Shown here: in pieces, positions 26,785 to 36,254 of the stretch
Numbering within the stretch: position 1 is the stretch's first letter
Layout: each line of letters starts with the position of its first letter
The notes under the pieces: generated by a model
What the model was told of the DNA's origin: nothing
The model's input: only the letters and a program-made list of their open reading frames with translations
The model's database searches: none
Assembly: GCA_052139675.1 (NCBI GenBank)
Contig: JBKQWE010000064.1
Span: 1 to 64,000, forward strand
DNA: 64,000 nucleotides
Direction of reading: 5' to 3'
Origin: JBEKCB01 sp052139675
GTDB taxonomy: Bacteria; Planctomycetota; Brocadiia; CAIUPP01
Position numbers and translations under genes: made by a program

Positions 26785-28361
26785 CAACCGGGGCAGGGCG
26801 GTGAGCTGGGACCCGCCGCCGGCTTCTCGACGATCATCAGAAATGACGTGATGACGAACTCCCTGAACGCCAGCTTCAGGTGCGGCGTGCCGTACGGTGG
26901 ACGATCCGCGTAGAGATCCAGCGGCCCGCTGCCGGTATCGAAGCTCGGCTCAGCCATGCGGCAGCCCGCGTCGCGCACGCGCCGCTGTATCTCCTCCACG
27001 TCGCGGCGGCGGAAGAGCACCACCGGACCGCGGTCAAGGGTTTTTTCATTCGACGAGACGTTGAACTCCGTGGTGTACGCGGCCACGCCGCCGGGCCGGA
27101 GATGGCGGCAGGCCTTTTCAATGAACTCAACGGCTCGCGGCAGATCGCCGAAGTGCGCCAGGGCGGAACTCGACCAGAGGAAATCGAACGCGCCGAGGTC
27201 CTCCGGCGAGGCCGCAGGCGCGTCGGCGGCCAGCACCTCGCAGCCGAACGAGGCGAACAGGGCCGGCAGCGGCTCCTGCCCGACGCCGAAGCCGCATCCG
27301 CGCCGGCCGGCGCGCAGCATGCCGCGCTCCCACAGCGCCTGGCAGATCATCACGTACTCCCAGATTTTCCGGTGCCATCGCGGCGACTCCTTCAGCCGGT
27401 TGCACCAGAAAAGGAACTCGGGCGTCATGAATTGCGCCTGCGTGACCGGCCCGGACCGGACGGGCAGGACCCGCAACTGGTCCGGGCGAGTGACGGGCTG
27501 ATCGGCCTGCCGGCAGATCGCCTCCTGGGCGAGTTTCAGCGCCAGGCGATGCAGCGGCTGACGCTCGGCCGGCGCAACTGCGGGCGACTGATTCGCAGCG
27601 GCCAGGCGCGCCCGGCGGTAAACGTTGCGCGCGAACCGTCGCGCCCGCGCCCGCCACACCGAGGGCGGCCGCGCCTGCCAATCGAGCGTCGGCAGGATAG
27701 TCAGGCGGTCCGGCGAGCCGGCCAGGTGGTACACGAACTTCTCCATGCTCTTCCCGCGCCCGATCTTCTCCGGCTGCGTGTAGTTCCACGTATCGTCCAT
27801 CAGCAGGATCGGCACGCCGAGGTCCACGGCCGCGTAGTTCAGGAATGTCTGGTCCTGCCAGCGGACCAGCCGGCGCGGTTCGCTGAGCTGCCCCACCAGC
27901 CGCCGCGCGCGATCGAGCATCGCGGCGTGCGCCGCGCGCGTCAGCAGCAGGACGCCGGCGTTGAAATACGAGGTATAGACATACCGCGTGCCCAGGCAAT
28001 GGTTGAACAGCGCCCATTCGATTTCCTGCTGGTCGCGGATGTCCTCGACGAAGGCCGCCCTCTCCGTAGCGTTCCGGACGGCGCCCAAATGAGTCGGCGG
28101 GCAAAGGTCGAAGGGCGCCGGGGCGTCGCTGCGGATCAAGGCGTCGCCGCCGTCAATGTAGAACGCCCGGTCCGCCGCGCAAAGGCGGAACAAGTCCAAC
28201 TTGAGAAAAGTCGGCCCGGGCACGTCCGGCGCGCAGGGGCCGCTCAGCTCCACGTAGTCCGCTTTCCAGCGCGCGGCGGCGGCCTCGAAGCTGCGCCGGG
28301 CGTTCGCGCAGAGAACGCCGCCGACGTTGATCGTGACGACCGCGCGCTTCTCCACCGTCAC
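26784..28361 (-). CDS. Two-domain protein: glycosyltransferase-like plus SAM methyltransferase
   Basis: The N-terminal 240 residues look like a GT8-type nucleotide-sugar transferase (FYIDGGDALIRSDAPAP, YFNAGVLLLTRA, WQDQTFLNY). The C-terminal part looks like a class I SAM methyltransferase (GCGFGVGQEPLPALFASFGC, DFLWSSSALAHFGDLPRAVE, CRHLRPGGVAAYTTEF). A linker near 245-300 is Ala/Arg-rich. The start is a GTG overlapping the GT4 gene (GTGA). The fusion suggests sequential addition and methylation of one sugar. Confidence 0.75.
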   Translation of the reverse strand: MTVEKRAVVTINVGGVLCANARRSFEAAAARWKADYVELSGPCAPDVPGPTFLKLDLFRLCAADRAFYIDGGDALIRSDAPAPFDLCPPTHLGAVRNATERAAFVEDIRDQQEIEWALFNHCLGTRYVYTSYFNAGVLLLTRAAHAAMLDRARRLVGQLSEPRRLVRWQDQTFLNYAAVDLGVPILLMDDTWNYTQPEKIGRGKSMEKFVYHLAGSPDRLTILPTLDWQARPPSVWRARARRFARNVYRRARLAAANQSPAVAPAERQPLHRLALKLAQEAICRQADQPVTRPDQLRVLPVRSGPVTQAQFMTPEFLFWCNRLKESPRWHRKIWEYVMICQALWERGMLRAGRRGCGFGVGQEPLPALFASFGCEVLAADAPAASPEDLGAFDFLWSSSALAHFGDLPRAVEFIEKACRHLRPGGVAAYTTEFNVSSNEKTLDRGPVVLFRRRDVEEIQRRVRDAGCRMAEPSFDTGSGPLDLYADRPPYGTPHLKLAFREFVITSFLMIVEKPAAGPSSPPCPG

Positions 28362-29644
28362 AGCACCTTTCCGTAGGCGCGGGCCAGCCGCTCGCGGAAC
28401 CGCTCGGGACTGAAGAGCGCGGCGCGCTCCAGCCCGGCTTGCTTCAGCCGCAGGCGCAATCCGTCATCCTTCAGCAGCCCGCGCATTTTCTCGGCGATCT
28501 CCTCGACCGACTGCGGGTTCACATAAAGCGCCGCGGGGCCGCAGACTTCCGGCAGCGAGGAAGCGTTCGCGGCAATGACCGGGCAGCCCAGCGACATCGC
28601 CTCGAGAGCCGGAAGCCCGAACCCCTCGTACAGCGATGGAAAGACCAGGAACCGCGCGTTCCGGTACAGGACGTGCAGGTCCTCGCGCGACAAGTAGCCG
28701 ACGTGCAATGCCTTCCGCCGCCGCTCCAACTCCGGCATCAGGCGGAAGCTGTCCTTCCACAGCCAGGCCTTGGGCCCGGCCAGCACCAGCGGAATGTCCG
28801 CGTCCAGATGCGACACCGCTTCGAGCAGCCGCGCGATGTTCTTGCGCGGTTCGATATTCCCGACGCAGAGCATATAGCCGCCTGGCGTCAACTGCAGCCC
28901 GGCCAGCCGCGCTCGCTGGAACTCCTCGGGCATCTCCGGCTCCGGTGGCGGCAGCGCCGGGTAGACCACCTCGACGCTTTCGGGTCTCACGCGGAAGACA
29001 TCCACCATGTCCTTCTTCGTGCATTCCGAGTCGGCCAGCGTCACTTCGGAGCGCGCCAGCGTCTGGCGCAGGAGATCGTAGGTCAGACGTTTATCGTCGA
29101 GCGTCGCCCAGGGCAGCCGAAGCGGGATCAAGTCGTGCACGGTCGTGACGCTTCTCGCCCCGCGCACGACGATCGGCAGAGGGCAGGTTGCGTGCCAGAA
29201 GGCGGCGCCGCGCGGCTTTATCCCGGTGAAATCGGGCACGCGGATTTGCAGCGGGCGGCCGGTGAGCTTGAAGTGCGCGTACGCCGTGCGGAAGCATCGC
29301 CGGAGCCCGTAAATCGCCTCCACCTCGCGGTACACCGTCTGCGCCGGCTGCAGCAGCGCCCAGTCGGGTCTGCCGACCCGCCGCGCCGTCTGAAACGGAC
29401 GCATAGAGCGCGCGAGATCGGCGAGGCGCTCCGGCAGCCGCACCTTCGGGCGAGGCGCGTCCAGCAGCAGCGCCGCCTGCAGCACCGGCTCGTCGCTCAC
29501 GCCGCAACTGGCCAGCAGGCTCGGTCGCGCGCCCAGCCGCCTCAGCGCCTCCGCCACCCCGAGTGAATACGTCTTCAGGCCCGTGCCTTGCGCCAATTCA
29601 ATGCTGTAAGCGTCCAGCAGGACGCGCGCGTTGTCCAGGCTCAC
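28358..29644 (-). CDS. GT4 family glycosyltransferase
   Basis: This 428-residue cytoplasmic transferase has the GT-B features of family 4: MLCVGNIEPRKNIARLLEAV, YEGFGLPALEAMSLGCPVIA and SSLPEVCGPAALYVNP, including the EX7E-type region. It is the first gene of a minus-strand operon with three further glycosyltransferase-type genes. The start is GTG at 29644 with AGGA six bases upstream. Confidence 0.92.
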   Translation of the reverse strand: MSLDNARVLLDAYSIELAQGTGLKTYSLGVAEALRRLGARPSLLASCGVSDEPVLQAALLLDAPRPKVRLPERLADLARSMRPFQTARRVGRPDWALLQPAQTVYREVEAIYGLRRCFRTAYAHFKLTGRPLQIRVPDFTGIKPRGAAFWHATCPLPIVVRGARSVTTVHDLIPLRLPWATLDDKRLTYDLLRQTLARSEVTLADSECTKKDMVDVFRVRPESVEVVYPALPPPEPEMPEEFQRARLAGLQLTPGGYMLCVGNIEPRKNIARLLEAVSHLDADIPLVLAGPKAWLWKDSFRLMPELERRRKALHVGYLSREDLHVLYRNARFLVFPSLYEGFGLPALEAMSLGCPVIAANASSLPEVCGPAALYVNPQSVEEIAEKMRGLLKDDGLRLRLKQAGLERAALFSPERFRERLARAYGKVL

Positions 29645-29724
29645 GATTTCCTGTACCCGGCTTAGAGAATGCGGAACTTCGATTCGCCGATGCGGAATAG
29701 CGACGCGCTCCCCGCACCCGCCGC

Positions 29725-29753
29725 ATTATACTATACGTCCTCGGCCGATGTTC
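29725..29753 (-). promoter_or_regulatory. Probable promoter of the glycosyltransferase operon
   Basis: A perfect TATAAT (29725-29730, minus strand) lies about 80 bp before the GT4 start. The -35 region is weak. The rest of the gap 29645-30030 holds no gene that I can see. Confidence 0.4.
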
Positions 29754-30030
29754 GGCCAGTGCCGCAAATTCCGGATTGGCCGAGGCTGCAATAACCAGGC
29801 AGGCATGCCGCATTCTGCTCGTGTGGGGAAACGCGATATGATATACTTCGGCGAGTGCCGGGGAACTCAACAGGGCAGCCGCTTCTTCCGCGCCGCTGGA
29901 TCGTTGTAAGTTACACTCTGAACGGTCGTTATGACGTGAAATGCAAGGCCGGAGCGGACTATGGAACGGCGATTGCAGTCTTGCTCGCTTGCAGCGAAGG
30001 TCATCTGCCGATGTGAAAGCGCGGGGAGGA

Positions 30031-30135
30031 CGAAAAATGAAGCACGAAGGCGGAAGAATGAAGGATGAACACGAAGTAAGGCGTTTTTTCTTCCTGCCGT
30101 TTTCATCCTTCATACTTCCTCTTTCGGCCTTCGCC
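30031..30135. repeat. Inverted repeat that encodes the start of the next protein
   Basis: Left arm GAAGGCGGAAGAATGAAGGA (30046 on) is nearly inverse-complementary to the right arm ending CTTTCGGCCTTC (about 30121-30132). The ribosome-binding site, the ATG and most of the signal-peptide codons of the downstream gene lie inside it. Confidence 0.75.
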
Positions 30136-31734
30136 GTTGCGCTTCTCCTGGCTGCTTGCAGCGGGCCGCACGCTTCGGCGAGCCGGCCGCCCGAAAAGCT
30201 CATCCCGCCGCTTGAGCAAGTTCATTTCGACCGTCCCTTCGACCCCACCTTCGAATGCAGCGCCGATTTCAATGCGCAGAACCCGATTGACACTTACACG
30301 CTGGCCGCCTGGCGCCGGCGCGGCATCGAGCCGGCGAATCTCTGCTCCGACTCGGTCTTCGTCCGGCGAGTGTACCTGGATGTCATCGGCACGCTGCCGG
30401 AGCCGGCCGACGTGCTCGCGTTCGTCGCCGACGCGACGCCCGACAAGCGCGCGCGGTTGATTGACGCGCTCCTCCAGCGCGAGGAGTTCGCCGACTACTG
30501 GGCGCTGAAATGGTGCGACCTGCTGCGCGTCAAGGCGGAGTTCCCGATCAACCTGTGGCCCAACGCCGTGCAGGCGTACCATCGCTGGGTCCACGACGCC
30601 GTCCGCGACGGCATGCCTTACGACCAGTTCGCCCGCCAGTTGCTGACCTCGAGCGGCAGCAATTTCCGCGTGCCGCCGGTCAATTTCTACCGCGCGGTCC
30701 AGGGCCGCGATCCCGGCGCCATCGCCGCGGCGGTGGGGCTGACTTTCATGGGCGTCCGCGTGGACAAGTGGCCGGAGGCGCAGCGCGCCGGTATGGCCGC
30801 CTTCTTCAAGCGCGTCGCTTATAAGAAGACCGACGAGTGGAAAGAGGAGATCGTTTACTGCGATTTCAACTCGGCCGAGCCGCTGAAGGCCGTTTTCCCC
30901 GACGGCGTCCCGGTGAGCATTGCGCCCGAGAAGGACCCGCGCGCGGTCTTCGCCGACTGGCTGATCCAGCCGGGCAACCCCTGGTTCACGCGCAACATCG
31001 CAAATCGCGTCTGGTCCTGGCTGCTCGGCCGCGGCATCATCCACGAGCCGGACGACATCCGGCCGGACAACCCCGCAGCCAATCCCGAGCTGCTCGCGTA
31101 CCTCCAGTCCGAGCTGGTGGCGGCGCATTACGACGTGCGCCATCTCTTTCGGCTGATCCTCAATTCGCGGACCTACCAGCAGTCCTCCATCGCGCGGACC
31201 AGCGATCCCCAGGCGCTCGCGCTGTGCGCCTTCTACCCGGTGCGCCGGCTCGACGCGGAGGTGCTGATTGACGCGCTCTGCTGGATCGGCGGCGTCGGCG
31301 AAGAGTACCAGAGCATCATCCCGGAGCCGTACACCAACATTCCGCCCACCCGGCGGACCATCTCGCTGGCCGACGGCAGCATCACCAGCCCGTTCCTCGA
31401 GATGTTCGGCCGCCCCGTGCGCGACACCGGCCTGGAGTCCGAACGTCTTAACGATCCGACCGACGCCCAGCGGCTGCACCTGCTCAACTCGACGGACGTC
31501 CAGCGCAAGATCGAAAACAGCCCGCTGCTGCGCAAGCTGCTCCAGGCCGCCAAGGGCAACCGCGCCGAGATCGTCCGCTCGACCTATCTGCTGCTCCTGT
31601 CGCGTTACCCGACGGCGCCGGAGACCACGGCGGCGGAGAACTATTTCAAGAACGGCGGCGTCGGCCCGAAGCAGGGCGCCGACGACCTGGCCTGGGCGCT
31701 GATCAACTCGAAGGAGTTTCTTTACAGGCACTAG
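30037..31734 (+). CDS. DUF1549/DUF1553 lipoprotein (planctomycete-type)
   Basis: This 565-residue protein has a lipoprotein signal (FAVALLLAACSG). DUF1549 features follow: VFVRRVYLDVIGTLPEPADV and LIDALLQREEFADYWALKWC. DUF1553 features come later: FTRNIANRVWSWLLGRGI, FRLILNSRTYQQSS and LLHLLNST-like LHLLNSTDVQRKI. The family is abundant in Planctomycetota and of unknown function. The ATG at 30037 follows GGGGAGGACG. Both the start and the signal sequence lie in a palindromic repeat. It leads a three-gene cluster with the DUF1501 and PPC genes. Confidence 0.85.
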   Translation: MKHEGGRMKDEHEVRRFFFLPFSSFILPLSAFAVALLLAACSGPHASASRPPEKLIPPLEQVHFDRPFDPTFECSADFNAQNPIDTYTLAAWRRRGIEPANLCSDSVFVRRVYLDVIGTLPEPADVLAFVADATPDKRARLIDALLQREEFADYWALKWCDLLRVKAEFPINLWPNAVQAYHRWVHDAVRDGMPYDQFARQLLTSSGSNFRVPPVNFYRAVQGRDPGAIAAAVGLTFMGVRVDKWPEAQRAGMAAFFKRVAYKKTDEWKEEIVYCDFNSAEPLKAVFPDGVPVSIAPEKDPRAVFADWLIQPGNPWFTRNIANRVWSWLLGRGIIHEPDDIRPDNPAANPELLAYLQSELVAAHYDVRHLFRLILNSRTYQQSSIARTSDPQALALCAFYPVRRLDAEVLIDALCWIGGVGEEYQSIIPEPYTNIPPTRRTISLADGSITSPFLEMFGRPVRDTGLESERLNDPTDAQRLHLLNSTDVQRKIENSPLLRKLLQAAKGNRAEIVRSTYLLLLSRYPTAPETTAAENYFKNGGVGPKQGADDLAWALINSKEFLYRH

Positions 31735-31740
31735 GAACGG

Positions 31741-31846
31741 CGATTTCTGATTTGTGATTTCTGATTACTGATTTCTGATTGAAGGGGAATGCGCGTTTTC
31801 AAGCCAATCAGAAATCAGAAATCACAAATCAGAAGTCAGAAATCAG
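31741..31846. repeat. Inverted repeat of GATTTCTGATT units
   Basis: GATTTCTGATTTGTGATTTC (31742 on) is mirrored by an inverse arm at 31806-31845 built from AATCAGAAATC units. It lies between the DUF1549/1553 and DUF1501 genes. Confidence 0.85.
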
Positions 31847-31874
31847 TCGTTCGTTCAACCGCAAGGGAGCAAGC

Positions 31875-33200
31875 ATGAACGCACAATTCAAGCGCGTGGT
31901 AAGCGCAGCCGCGCTGGCGCTCTCCGTCTGTTGCGCCGCCTGGGCGCAGCAGGCGGCCGAACCGCCGGCGGTCCCCGCGCCGAAGCCGCACGCCAAGGCC
32001 GTCATTCAGATCTGGCTCGCGGGCGGCCCGTCGCACCTGGACACCTTCGACCCCAAGCCCGACGCCGGCGTGGACTACAGCGGCCCGCTGGTCAGCCCCA
32101 TTCAGACCAACGCGCCGGCGATCAAGATCTCCCAGCTCCTGCCGCTGCTGGCCCGGCAGGCCGACAAGTATTCCCTCATCCGCAGCATGACCCACGGCGA
32201 CGACGGCCACGAGACCGCCGCCTACGTGATGCAGACCGGCCACGTGCCGAGCGACGACCTGGTCTATCCGTCCCTCGGCGTGCTCGTCTCGTACTTCAAA
32301 GGATATGACCGCGGTTACAAGAGCGTGATTCCGCCGTACGTCGTCCTGACCGCGTCGCTCGGCCGCTTCAACGAAACGGGTTTCCTGGGCCAGCGATACA
32401 AGCCGTTCGTCACCGGCGGCAATCCGGCCCAGCCGGTTTTCGCGGTCGAGGGAATTTTCACCCTCGGCATCTCCGACCAGCGCCAGCGCAACCGCCGCGA
32501 CCTGATGCACACGCTCGATTCGCTCGGCAAGGCGATGCCCGGCAACCCGGCCTTCGCGCTGCTCGACCGCACCGAGGAGAATGCCGAAGCCACCCTCGGC
32601 GACGCCCGCAAGCTGTTCGACCTCTCGCAGGAAAAACCCGAGCTGCGCGACCGTTACGGCCGCACGCAGTTCGGCCAGTCCTGCCTGATGGCCCGCCGCC
32701 TGGTCGAGCGCGGCGTGCCTTACATCACCATCAACTACGGCGGCTGGGACGACCACGACCGCATCTTCGAAAAACTTCGGCTGCGGCTGCCCGACCTCGA
32801 CAAGGGCCTGTCGGCGCTCTTGCAGGACCTCTCCGACCGCGGCCTGCTCGACAGCACCATCGTCTGGTGCTCCGGCGAGTTCGGGCGCAAGCCCAAGCTG
32901 GACTGGGAACCGCCCTGGAACGGCGGCCGCAACCACTGGGGCAGTTGTTTCTCCGTCCTTGTCGCCGGCGGCGGATTCAAGGGCGGCCGCGTCGTCGGCG
33001 AGTCCGATGCGAAAGGCGAGCGCGTGGCCGAGCGCCCCGTCTATCCGCCCGACCTGCTCGGCAGCATCTGCGAGCTGCTCGGCATTGACCCGGAAGGCCC
33101 GCTGCCGAACTCGCGCGAGATGAAACTGCAGGTCATGCCGCTCTGGGAGAACGGCAAGAGCGGCAAGGACCTCGGACGGCTCAGAGAACTTATGAACTGA
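31875..33200 (+). CDS. Exported DUF1501 protein
   Basis: This 441-residue protein has a signal peptide (residues 1-25, ending AAWAQ) and DUF1501 features: IQIWLAGGPSHLDTFDPKPD, SLIRSMTHGDDGHETA, VTINYGGWDDHD-like YITINYGGWDDHDRIFEK and WCSGEFGRKPK. DUF1501 has an alkaline-phosphatase/sulfatase-like fold, with His and Asp residues likely to bind metal; activity is unproven. The ATG at 31875 follows AAGGGAG. It is the standard neighbour of DUF1549/1553 genes. Confidence 0.9.
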   Translation: MNAQFKRVVSAAALALSVCCAAWAQQAAEPPAVPAPKPHAKAVIQIWLAGGPSHLDTFDPKPDAGVDYSGPLVSPIQTNAPAIKISQLLPLLARQADKYSLIRSMTHGDDGHETAAYVMQTGHVPSDDLVYPSLGVLVSYFKGYDRGYKSVIPPYVVLTASLGRFNETGFLGQRYKPFVTGGNPAQPVFAVEGIFTLGISDQRQRNRRDLMHTLDSLGKAMPGNPAFALLDRTEENAEATLGDARKLFDLSQEKPELRDRYGRTQFGQSCLMARRLVERGVPYITINYGGWDDHDRIFEKLRLRLPDLDKGLSALLQDLSDRGLLDSTIVWCSGEFGRKPKLDWEPPWNGGRNHWGSCFSVLVAGGGFKGGRVVGESDAKGERVAERPVYPPDLLGSICELLGIDPEGPLPNSREMKLQVMPLWENGKSGKDLGRLRELMN

Positions 33201-33202
33201 GG

Positions 33203-33345
33203 AGAGCGGAATGCGGAAGGCAGAATGCAGAGTGCAAAGTGCGGATTTAGCGCGCGCGGAGTGCGCTCAACCCATGCGAGGCCCGAACAGAGTTCCATTC
33301 TGCATTCTGCATTCTGCACTCCGCACTCTGCACTCTCGCGTCCTC
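33203..33345. repeat. Inverted repeat of GCAGAATGCAGAGTGC units
   Basis: The left part (AGGCAGAATGCAGAGTGCAA) and the right part (CATTCTGCATTCTGCACTCC) are inverse versions of one another. They include the ATG and first codons of the PPC-domain protein. Confidence 0.8.
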
Positions 33346-35598
33346 TGCGTCGCTGCGCTCGTTGCGCTAGCCATCTTCGCCTCCACCGCGTCGGCCCAGC
33401 CGCACATCGGTTACCTGTATCCGGCAGGCGGCCGCGCCGGCGACATTTTCTCCGTCACCGTCGGCGGCCAGAACCTTCAGAACATCACCGGCGTCTACGT
33501 CTCGGGCGAGGGCGTGCGCCTCGCCGGCATCCGCTACATGGGCCGCTTGCGGCCGCTCAACCGGGCGCAGATGATGGAGCTCCAGCGAAGGCTCGACGCG
33601 CTCCGCCTCAAGCGTTCCGGCGCCACCGCCCCGGAGATCACCAACGCCAGGGCCGTCCGGCTGCCCAACGACCCGCTGCTCGACAGCCTGGACGACCTCA
33701 GTGAAGGCGATCTCCAGTTGGTGGCCCGGGAGTTCCTCGGTCCCAATAAGCAGATGACGACCAAGAACTCCATCGCCGATCGCGTGATCATCCAGTTGAT
33801 GATTGACCCCGACGCGACGCCCGGCGACCGCGAACTCCGGCTCATCGCGCCCGTCGGCATGACCAACCCGATGTGCTTCCAGGTCGGCTCAGTCCCCGAA
33901 TACGACCAGAAGGACCTCAACCCCGCCGCGCCGCTGGCGTTGCCCGCGCTCGTGAACGGGCAGATTCTTCCCGCCGAAGTGGACCGCGTTCGCTTCAGCG
34001 CGCGGAGCGGCCAACGCCTGGTCATCCAGGCGCAGGCGCGCCGCCTGATTCCCTACATGGCCGACGCCGTCCCCGGCTGGTTCCAGGCCGTCATCGCCCT
34101 CTACGACGCCCAGGGCCGGCAACTGGCCTGCACCGACCATTACCTTTTCGATCAGGACCCGGTCCTCTTTTACGCGGTGCCGGCGGACGGGGAATACCAG
34201 TTGGAAATCCGCGACTCGATCTACCGCGGCCGCGAGGACTTCGTCTATCGCGCCTCCATCGGCGAGCAGCCGTTCATCACGCAGGTCTTCCCGCTCGGCG
34301 CGCAGGCCGGCGTCCCCGCGTCGGCGGCGATCAGCGGCTGGAACCTGCCGGAGAGCCGGCTGGCGCTCGACACCGAGCCCGGCGGCCCCGGCATCCGGCA
34401 GACCGCGTGGCGCGGCGATGAAGGCGTCTCCAACGACGTTCTCTACGCGGTGGACTCGCTGCCCGAATGCCGCGCGATCGGGTCGAACCACACCGCGCAG
34501 ACCGCGCAGCCGGTCGCCCTGCCGATCATCGTCAACGGCCGCATCGAGCGGCCCGGCCAGGTGGATGTCTTCCGGTTCCATGGCCGCGCCGGAGCCGAAG
34601 TCGTGGCCGAAGTCCAGGCCCGCAGGCTCGGCTCGCCGCTCGACTCATTCCTGCGCCTCACCGACGCGTCCGGAAAAGTGCTCGCGTGGAACGACGATTT
34701 CCCGGACCCGGAGTGCGGCCTGCTCACGCACCAGGCCGATTCCTGGCTGTGCGCCAGGCTGCCCGCCGACGGGACCTACTGCGTCCATCTCAGCGACGCG
34801 CAGAACGGCGGAAGCGACGCGAACGTCTATCGCCTGCGCATCAGCGCGCCGCAGCCGGATTTCGCGCTGCGGATATCGCCTTCCGCCATCAACCTGCTCG
34901 CCGGCCGCGCCACGCCGGTCTGGGTTTACGCCATCCGCAAGGACGGGTTCGACGGCGATATTGAAATCGCCCTGGACGGCGCGCCCGCCGGCTTCAAACT
35001 CAGCGGCGCCGTCATCCCGCACGGCCGCGACAGTGTGCGCATGACCCTGACGCCGACGCGGATCCCGAAAGGGCCGAGGACGATCGCGCTGCGCGTCGTG
35101 GGCCGCGCCCAGATCGCCGGCGCAACCGCCGTCCGCGCGGCCGTCCCCGCCGACAACGAGATGCAGGCGTTCGCGTACTGGCACCTGGTCCCCGCGCAGG
35201 AACTCCTGGCCACGGTCGCGGGCAACGGCGGGCCGACCTTTGTGCTCCCGAAAGCCGGCGCCGTCGTGAAAATTCCCGCCGGCGGCGAGACAAAAGTCCA
35301 GGTCAACTGTCCGCCGAACGTGGCGACCGCCGATACCCGCTTCGATCTCATTGAGCCGCCCAAAGGCCTGAGCGTCGGCGAGATCGCCGTCGTCAAGGGC
35401 GGCCTGACGCTCACCCTCAAAGCCGCCGCCGACCCCGCCGGCGAAAAACCCGGCTACGCCGACAACCTGATCGTCGAGGCCTATTCGCTCGAAACCGCCG
35501 CCGCCGGTCAAGGCCGCCCGGCCGCCGCCGCGAGGCGCGGGCGCTCCTACGGCAACCTCCCCGCGATCCCCATCGAAATCGTCCCACCGGCGGAATAA
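33211..35598 (+). CDS. Exported PPC-domain protein (planctomycete-type)
   Basis: This 795-residue protein has a signal region (ALVALAIFASTASA near residues 46-60), then PHIGYLYPAGGRAGDIFSVT like an IPT/TIG-type domain. At least two bacterial pre-peptidase C-terminal-like segments follow (DRVRFSARSGQRLVIQAQAR and DVFRFHGRAGAEVVAEVQAR with FLRLTDASGKVLAWNDDFPD). These large secreted proteins accompany DUF1549/DUF1501 genes in Planctomycetota and may bind substrates. The ATG at 33211 follows GAGGAG, but an ATG at 33274 is possible, since the first codons are repeat sequence. Confidence 0.8.
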   Translation: MRKAECRVQSADLARAECAQPMRGPNRVPFCILHSALRTLHSRVLCVAALVALAIFASTASAQPHIGYLYPAGGRAGDIFSVTVGGQNLQNITGVYVSGEGVRLAGIRYMGRLRPLNRAQMMELQRRLDALRLKRSGATAPEITNARAVRLPNDPLLDSLDDLSEGDLQLVAREFLGPNKQMTTKNSIADRVIIQLMIDPDATPGDRELRLIAPVGMTNPMCFQVGSVPEYDQKDLNPAAPLALPALVNGQILPAEVDRVRFSARSGQRLVIQAQARRLIPYMADAVPGWFQAVIALYDAQGRQLACTDHYLFDQDPVLFYAVPADGEYQLEIRDSIYRGREDFVYRASIGEQPFITQVFPLGAQAGVPASAAISGWNLPESRLALDTEPGGPGIRQTAWRGDEGVSNDVLYAVDSLPECRAIGSNHTAQTAQPVALPIIVNGRIERPGQVDVFRFHGRAGAEVVAEVQARRLGSPLDSFLRLTDASGKVLAWNDDFPDPECGLLTHQADSWLCARLPADGTYCVHLSDAQNGGSDANVYRLRISAPQPDFALRISPSAINLLAGRATPVWVYAIRKDGFDGDIEIALDGAPAGFKLSGAVIPHGRDSVRMTLTPTRIPKGPRTIALRVVGRAQIAGATAVRAAVPADNEMQAFAYWHLVPAQELLATVAGNGGPTFVLPKAGAVVKIPAGGETKVQVNCPPNVATADTRFDLIEPPKGLSVGEIAVVKGGLTLTLKAAADPAGEKPGYADNLIVEAYSLETAAAGQGRPAAAARRGRSYGNLPAIPIEIVPPAE

Positions 35599-35864
35599 CC
35601 GCCGGCGGCCCGGCCGTGGATGCGGAATTCGCAGCCATCTCTGCACCGCCCGCCGTCGGCCGATGGCCGATGCTGATATACCTAACTCCGGATCAGGCAT
35701 TCCAGGTTCGACTGCTGGATGCTCAGCCATTCGACTCGCTTCGCTCGCTGATCGCCTTCGGCCGGTCAGCGGGCGAGGCGAGTTGCATTTTTACGGCCGG
35801 CTGTCCGCGAGGCAAGCGAGTCGAAGGGTCCTGAGCGCGAGGAGTGCGAAGCGAGAAAATCACG
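35599..35864. repeat. Composite intergenic repeats
   Basis: No gene is apparent. Words such as CATTCGACTCGCTTCGCTCG, AAGCGAGTCGAAGGGTCCTG and AGCGCGAGGAGTGCGAAGCG form nested inverted repeats of the same type as those at 36.5-36.9 kb. Confidence 0.55.
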
Positions 35865-36254
35865 TCAGACCAATCGCAGTTTGGGCGCCACGTGCTTTGC
35901 TATGATCTGGAAGTGCTTGTCGCAGCAGTAGAGGGGAACATCATGGTGCAAAGCAGCGGCTGCGACGAGGATGTCGTCCCGGGGGACCGTGACGCCATTC
36001 CGCCGCATCCCTTTTTCCAGTGATGCTCCCAGTTCCCAGGCGGCGACCGGAAACTCCAGGAACCCGCAGAACCCGAGCGCTTTCCGAATGAAATGAATCT
36101 CCACCGGACGTGCGCCGAGCATGAGTTCGTAAAGGATGGGGCCGCAGAACCCCGCATCGCCTGTTTCCACCCAGCCGGCCACGCGCGACTTGACGGCCGC
36201 ATCGCCGCTGCGCCGGAAGAATTCGATCCACGCGGATGTGTCAATCAGAGTCAT
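35865..36254 (-). CDS. vapC: VapC-type PIN domain toxin
   Basis: This 129-residue PIN-domain RNase has the conserved acidic residues in LIDTSAWIEFF (Asp5), LYELMLG, PRDDILVAAAA and CCDKHFQIIA. VapC toxins cut tRNA or rRNA when not bound by VapB. The chosen ATG at 36254 lies inside the vapB gene (14-bp overlap), the normal layout of this operon. Confidence 0.92.
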   Translation of the reverse strand: MTLIDTSAWIEFFRRSGDAAVKSRVAGWVETGDAGFCGPILYELMLGARPVEIHFIRKALGFCGFLEFPVAAWELGASLEKGMRRNGVTVPRDDILVAAAALHHDVPLYCCDKHFQIIAKHVAPKLRLV

